Origin: JBBCJT01 sp037190665
GTDB lineage: Bacteria > Pseudomonadota > Alphaproteobacteria > Acetobacterales > Acetobacteraceae
NCBI GenBank assembly: GCA_037190665.1
Contig: JBBCJT010000243.1
Coordinates: 1-16,492, forward strand
DNA: 16,492 nt
Direction of reading: 5' to 3'
How positions within the stretch are numbered: the stretch's first letter is position 1; each line of letters starts with the position of its first letter. Shown here in pieces: positions 14,387-16,492 of this stretch. Both the position numbers and the translations under genes were made by a program. The notes under the pieces are model-generated. The model saw only the letters and a program-made list of their open reading frames with translations. It was not told the origin of the DNA and did no database searches.

Positions 14387-14414
14387 CATACCGACCAGCC
14401 TTTCGGCTGACCCG
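14387..14414. repeat. Direct repeat copy 2 (28 nt)
   Basis: Second copy of the 28-mer at 14122-14149, 265 nt away in the same orientation with three transitions. Its core CAGCC-TTTC-GGCTG is a perfect 5-bp hairpin. Read on the minus strand the two copies encode the similar peptide RVxRKAGRY, which explains why open frames on either side of the gap look alike. Confidence 0.6.
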
Positions 14415-14478
14415 GCATGAATCCTTGTTTCGCGCGCAGCCGCCATCTGCCGACGAAAGGATGCAGAACCCGCCGGTA

Positions 14479-15987
14479 TCAGGCGGCGCAGGAAACCTTC
14501 GCGCCGGCGGCGAGGAAAGCATCGAGTTCCGCGCGGCCGGCCGCGCCGATGCGCAGGCCGAGCTTGGAGCGGCGCCACAACACGTCATCCGCCGTGCGCG
14601 CCCATTCGCAGTCCGCCATCCAGCGCACCTCGCGCTCGGTCAGGCCCGCGCCGAAATCGTGGCCGAGATCGGACGTCGCCCCCGCACCCTCCAGCATCGC
14701 CAGCGCATCGGTGCCGTAGCTGCGCACGAGCCGGGCGGTCTGGCCCTGCGACAGGAAAGGGTGCGCCGCTTGCAGCCGCGCGGCCAGCGCGGGCGCGCCG
14801 TCATAGGGGAAATCGCCGCCGGGCAGGCTGGCACCCGCGGTCCAGGCTGGGCGCATGGGCGGCAGGCGGGGGGCGAGCTTGTCCAGCGCCGCCTCGGCCA
14901 GCCGGCGATGGGTGGTGATCTTGCCGCCGAACACCGACAGAAGCGGCGCCGCCCCCTCCGCCCCGTCGAGCGTGAGCACGTAGTCCCGCGTCGCCTCCTG
15001 CGCCCGCGACGCGCCGTCATCGTAGAGCGGCCGCACGCCGGAATAGGACCAGACCACGTCCGCCGGCGTGACGGGCTTGCGAAAGTATTCGCTGACGGCG
15101 GCGCAGAGATAGGCGACCTCCTCCCCGTCGATCGCGACCGTACCGGGATCGCCCTGCAGGTCGCGATCGGTGGTGCCGATCAGCGTGAAATCGTCTTCGT
15201 AGGGAATGGCGAAGCAGATCCGCCCGTCCGCGTTCTGGAAGATGTAGCTGCGGTCGTGATCGAACAGCCGGCGGGTGACGATGTGGCTGCCCTTGACCAG
15301 CCGCACCCGCGCCGGGGCCTCGCCCCGCACGACATCCGCCAGCACCTCCGACACCCAGGGGCCGGCGGCGTTCACCAGCACCCGGGCCTGCGCCTCCCCT
15401 GCCCCGTCCCCGGTCAGCTTCAGCCGCCAGCCGCCGGCTTCCCGTGCCGCACCGGCGCAGCGCGTGCGCACCCGGATGTCGGCGCCGCGCGCCGCGGCGT
15501 CCCGGGCGACGAGCGCCACCAGCCGCGCGTCGTCGACCCAGCAATCGGAATACTCGAAGCCGCGGCGGCAGGTCGCCGCGAGCGGCACGCCGGCCGGGTC
15601 CTGCGCCAGATCGAGCGTGCGCGTGGGCGGCAGGATGTGCCGCCCGCCGAGGTGGTCGTACAGGAATAGCCCGGCGCGGATCATCCACCACGGCCGCAGC
15701 CCGGCGTGGTGCGGCAGCACGAAGCGCATGGGGCGGATGATGTGGGGCGCGGCGCGCAGCAGCACCTCGCGCTCGATCAGCGCCTCACGGACCAGCCGGA
15801 ACTCGTAGAACTCCAGGTAGCGCAGGCCGCCGTGGATCAGCTTGGTCGAGGCCGAGGAGGTCGCGCCCCCCAGATCGCCCTGTTCAACCAGCAGTACCGA
15901 AAGCCCGCGCCCGGCTGCATCGCGGGCAATGCCGCACCCGTTGATGCCGCCGCCGATGATGGCGATGTCGTAGTCGCCGTGGGCCAA
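14479..15987 (-). CDS. glpD: Aerobic glycerol-3-phosphate dehydrogenase
   Basis: A 502-residue FAD-dependent, membrane-associated dehydrogenase that oxidises glycerol-3-phosphate to dihydroxyacetone phosphate and passes electrons to quinone. The dinucleotide fold is YDIAIIGGGINGCGIARDAAGRGLSVLLVEQ (residues 6-36), followed by DLGGATSSASTKLIHGGLRYLE, NAAGPWVSEV, GSHIVTRRLF, DDFTLIGTTDRD, VVWSYSGVRPLYDD and SVFGGKITTHRRLAE, all typical of GlpD. I choose TTG at 15987: GGAGG (15995-15999) lies 7 nt upstream and the family N-terminus begins there. The in-frame ATG at 16113 would add 42 atypical residues, overlap the end of glpR and place the predicted promoter inside the gene. Length then equals E. 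coli GlpD (about 501). The neighbouring glpR suggests glycerol-3-phosphate-responsive repression. Confidence 0.95.
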   Translation of the reverse strand: MAHGDYDIAIIGGGINGCGIARDAAGRGLSVLLVEQGDLGGATSSASTKLIHGGLRYLEFYEFRLVREALIEREVLLRAAPHIIRPMRFVLPHHAGLRPWWMIRAGLFLYDHLGGRHILPPTRTLDLAQDPAGVPLAATCRRGFEYSDCWVDDARLVALVARDAAARGADIRVRTRCAGAAREAGGWRLKLTGDGAGEAQARVLVNAAGPWVSEVLADVVRGEAPARVRLVKGSHIVTRRLFDHDRSYIFQNADGRICFAIPYEDDFTLIGTTDRDLQGDPGTVAIDGEEVAYLCAAVSEYFRKPVTPADVVWSYSGVRPLYDDGASRAQEATRDYVLTLDGAEGAAPLLSVFGGKITTHRRLAEAALDKLAPRLPPMRPAWTAGASLPGGDFPYDGAPALAARLQAAHPFLSQGQTARLVRSYGTDALAMLEGAGATSDLGHDFGAGLTEREVRWMADCEWARTADDVLWRRSKLGLRIGAAGRAELDAFLAAGAKVSCAA

Positions 15988-15994
15988 AGGCTTC

Positions 15995-15999
15995 CCTCC
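15995..15999 (-). promoter_or_regulatory. Shine-Dalgarno that sets the TTG start of glpD
   Basis: On the minus strand GGGAGGG (15994-16000) contains a GGAGG core 7 nt from TTG 15987. No ATG or GTG in frame lies at usable spacing, so this site decides the rare TTG start. Confidence 0.75.
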
Positions 16000-16011
16000 C
16001 GCGCAAGCGAA

Positions 16012-16040
16012 AGCATACGCGAGCGGAAACGAACGTTCAA
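16012..16040 (-). promoter_or_regulatory. glpD promoter with DeoR/GlpR-like sequence
   Basis: On the minus strand TTGAAC (16035-16040) and TATGCT (16012-16017) are spaced by exactly 17 nt, a good sigma-70-type promoter. The region also holds GAACGTTC, a perfect 8-bp palindrome over the -35 box, and two related runs, TTTCCGCTCGCG and TTTCGCTTGCG, on the same strand. DeoR-family GlpR proteins recognise TTTCG-containing repeats, so these are candidate operator half-sites; that part is inferred. Confidence 0.6.
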
Positions 16041-16057
16041 ATGAAAACCGCGCGTGT

Positions 16058-16492
16058 CTAGGTTGCGCTGCCGTTTTCGCTTTCGCCTGACTCTCCCGGC
16101 CCGCCGCCGACAACTTCCAGTTGCACGCCGGAATCGCGGCAGATGTCGCGGAACCGCTCCGGCGGCTCGCCGTCGGTCACCAGCACGTCGATCTGGGAGA
16201 CGTGGCCGATGCGCACGGGCGCGGTGCGGGTGAACTTCATCGCGTCCGCCACGAGCACGACCTTGCGCGCGTTCTCGATGATCTTCTGCGTCACCCGCAC
16301 CTCGCGGTAGTCGAAGTCGAGCAGGGTGCCGTCCTCGTCGATGGCGGACGCGCCGATCACGGCGATGTCCACCTTGAACTGGGAGACGAGGTCGAGCGTC
16401 GCCTCGCCGACGATGCCGCCATCGGTGCGGCGCACCAGCCCGCCGGCCACCACCACCTCGATCCGCGGCGAATCGAGCAGGATCTGCACGAC
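16058..16492 (-). CDS. glpR: GlpR, DeoR-family glycerol-3-phosphate regulon repressor (partial)
   Basis: The C-terminal 144 codons of a DeoR-family repressor; the N-terminal helix-turn-helix lies beyond the right edge of the window. The sensor domain shows GGLVRRTDGGIVGEATLDLVSQFKVDIAVIGASAIDEDGTLLDFDYREVRVTQKIIENARKVVLVADAMKFTRTAPVRIGHVSQID, which is close to GlpR consensus and binds a sugar phosphate, here presumably glycerol-3-phosphate. A low-complexity tail (GGGPGESGESENGSAT) follows the conserved domain. The stop is 70 nt before the glpD start codon and the promoter of glpD lies in this gap. Its position next to glpD and upstream of glpK supports the glpR name over other DeoR paralogues. 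Confidence 0.92.
   Translation of the reverse strand, partial: VVQILLDSPRIEVVVAGGLVRRTDGGIVGEATLDLVSQFKVDIAVIGASAIDEDGTLLDFDYREVRVTQKIIENARKVVLVADAMKFTRTAPVRIGHVSQIDVLVTDGEPPERFRDICRDSGVQLEVVGGGPGESGESENGSAT

Larger units (their letters stand above)
13934..14478. other. 545-nt intergenic region with nested repeats, no convincing gene
   Basis: Between glpD and the small ORF/redoxin operon lies a gap with no coding pattern I trust. Its middle third (14122-14414) carries two direct repeats and a 21-bp inverted repeat, listed separately. The part next to the small ORF, 13934-14121, shows no family-like protein on either strand. A promoter for the redoxin-yggS-glpK genes is expected here on the minus strand, but I could not find a convincing -35/-10 pair. 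Confidence 0.6.

Noticed and set aside
14122..14414. Direct repeats considered as a CRISPR array
   Set aside because: Only two copies, 265 nt apart, with no regular spacers and no cas genes nearby.
14154..14588. 144-codon minus-strand open frame over the repeat region
   Set aside because: It is built mostly from repeat sequence (SPRPSPASGRGR, SPSPPLSGERAGVRGRG, the usual translation of this intergenic repeat) and overlaps the glpD C-terminus.

Overview
The window is GC-rich (roughly 70% by eye), densely packed DNA with alphaproteobacterial gene content. The nested GGGGC/GCCCC hairpins near its left end and the transporter and enzyme complement suggest an Acetobacteraceae/Rhodospirillales-type bacterium. 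That placement is an inference; the window holds no rRNA or other phylogenetic marker. I see no tRNA, rRNA, CRISPR array, transposase or phage gene.

Layout, left to right. (1) 1-143: hairpin-rich intergenic repeats. (2) 144-2151: a zinc-type (Rhizobium etli ReAV-like) L-asparaginase on the minus strand, divergent from a DMT/EamA permease. (3) 2209-4960: a complete, translationally overlapped TRAP transporter operon (dctP-dctQ-dctM), running into a convergent DUF1028 protein (4968-5621). (4) 5745-6530: an alpha/beta hydrolase, convergent with a MarR-GNAT fusion regulator/acetyltransferase (6533-7486) that has its own promoter and a near-palindromic site. (5) 7576-10890: a manganese locus. mntR overlaps a small-molecule phosphotransferase (APH(6)/hydroxyurea-kinase family) by a GTGA junction and is divergent from mntH. 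mntH is followed 5 nt later by a cysteine hydrolase. The mntR-mntH intergenic region carries a perfect 7+7 bp palindrome in the mntH promoter and a degenerate copy in the mntR promoter. (6) 10917-16492: a minus-strand glycerol catabolism region. In transcription order it holds glpR (partial), glpD, a 545-nt repeat-bearing gap, a small ORF coupled to a CPGC redoxin, a YggS-type PLP-homeostasis protein, and glpK. No glpF is seen.

How the genes work together. GlpK makes glycerol-3-phosphate, GlpD oxidises it to dihydroxyacetone phosphate, and GlpR is the expected repressor; a promoter with DeoR-like TTTCG-containing sequence sits in the glpR-glpD gap. MntR with Mn(II) should repress mntH and probably itself. 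The less expected part is the co-directional mntR / phosphotransferase / MarR-GNAT run. It puts metal sensing, a small-molecule kinase and a regulator-acetyltransferase side by side, and could be a detoxification module. Several start codons were re-assigned: TTG for glpD, GTG for mntR and the phosphotransferase, and internal ATGs for the permease, dctP and redoxin.
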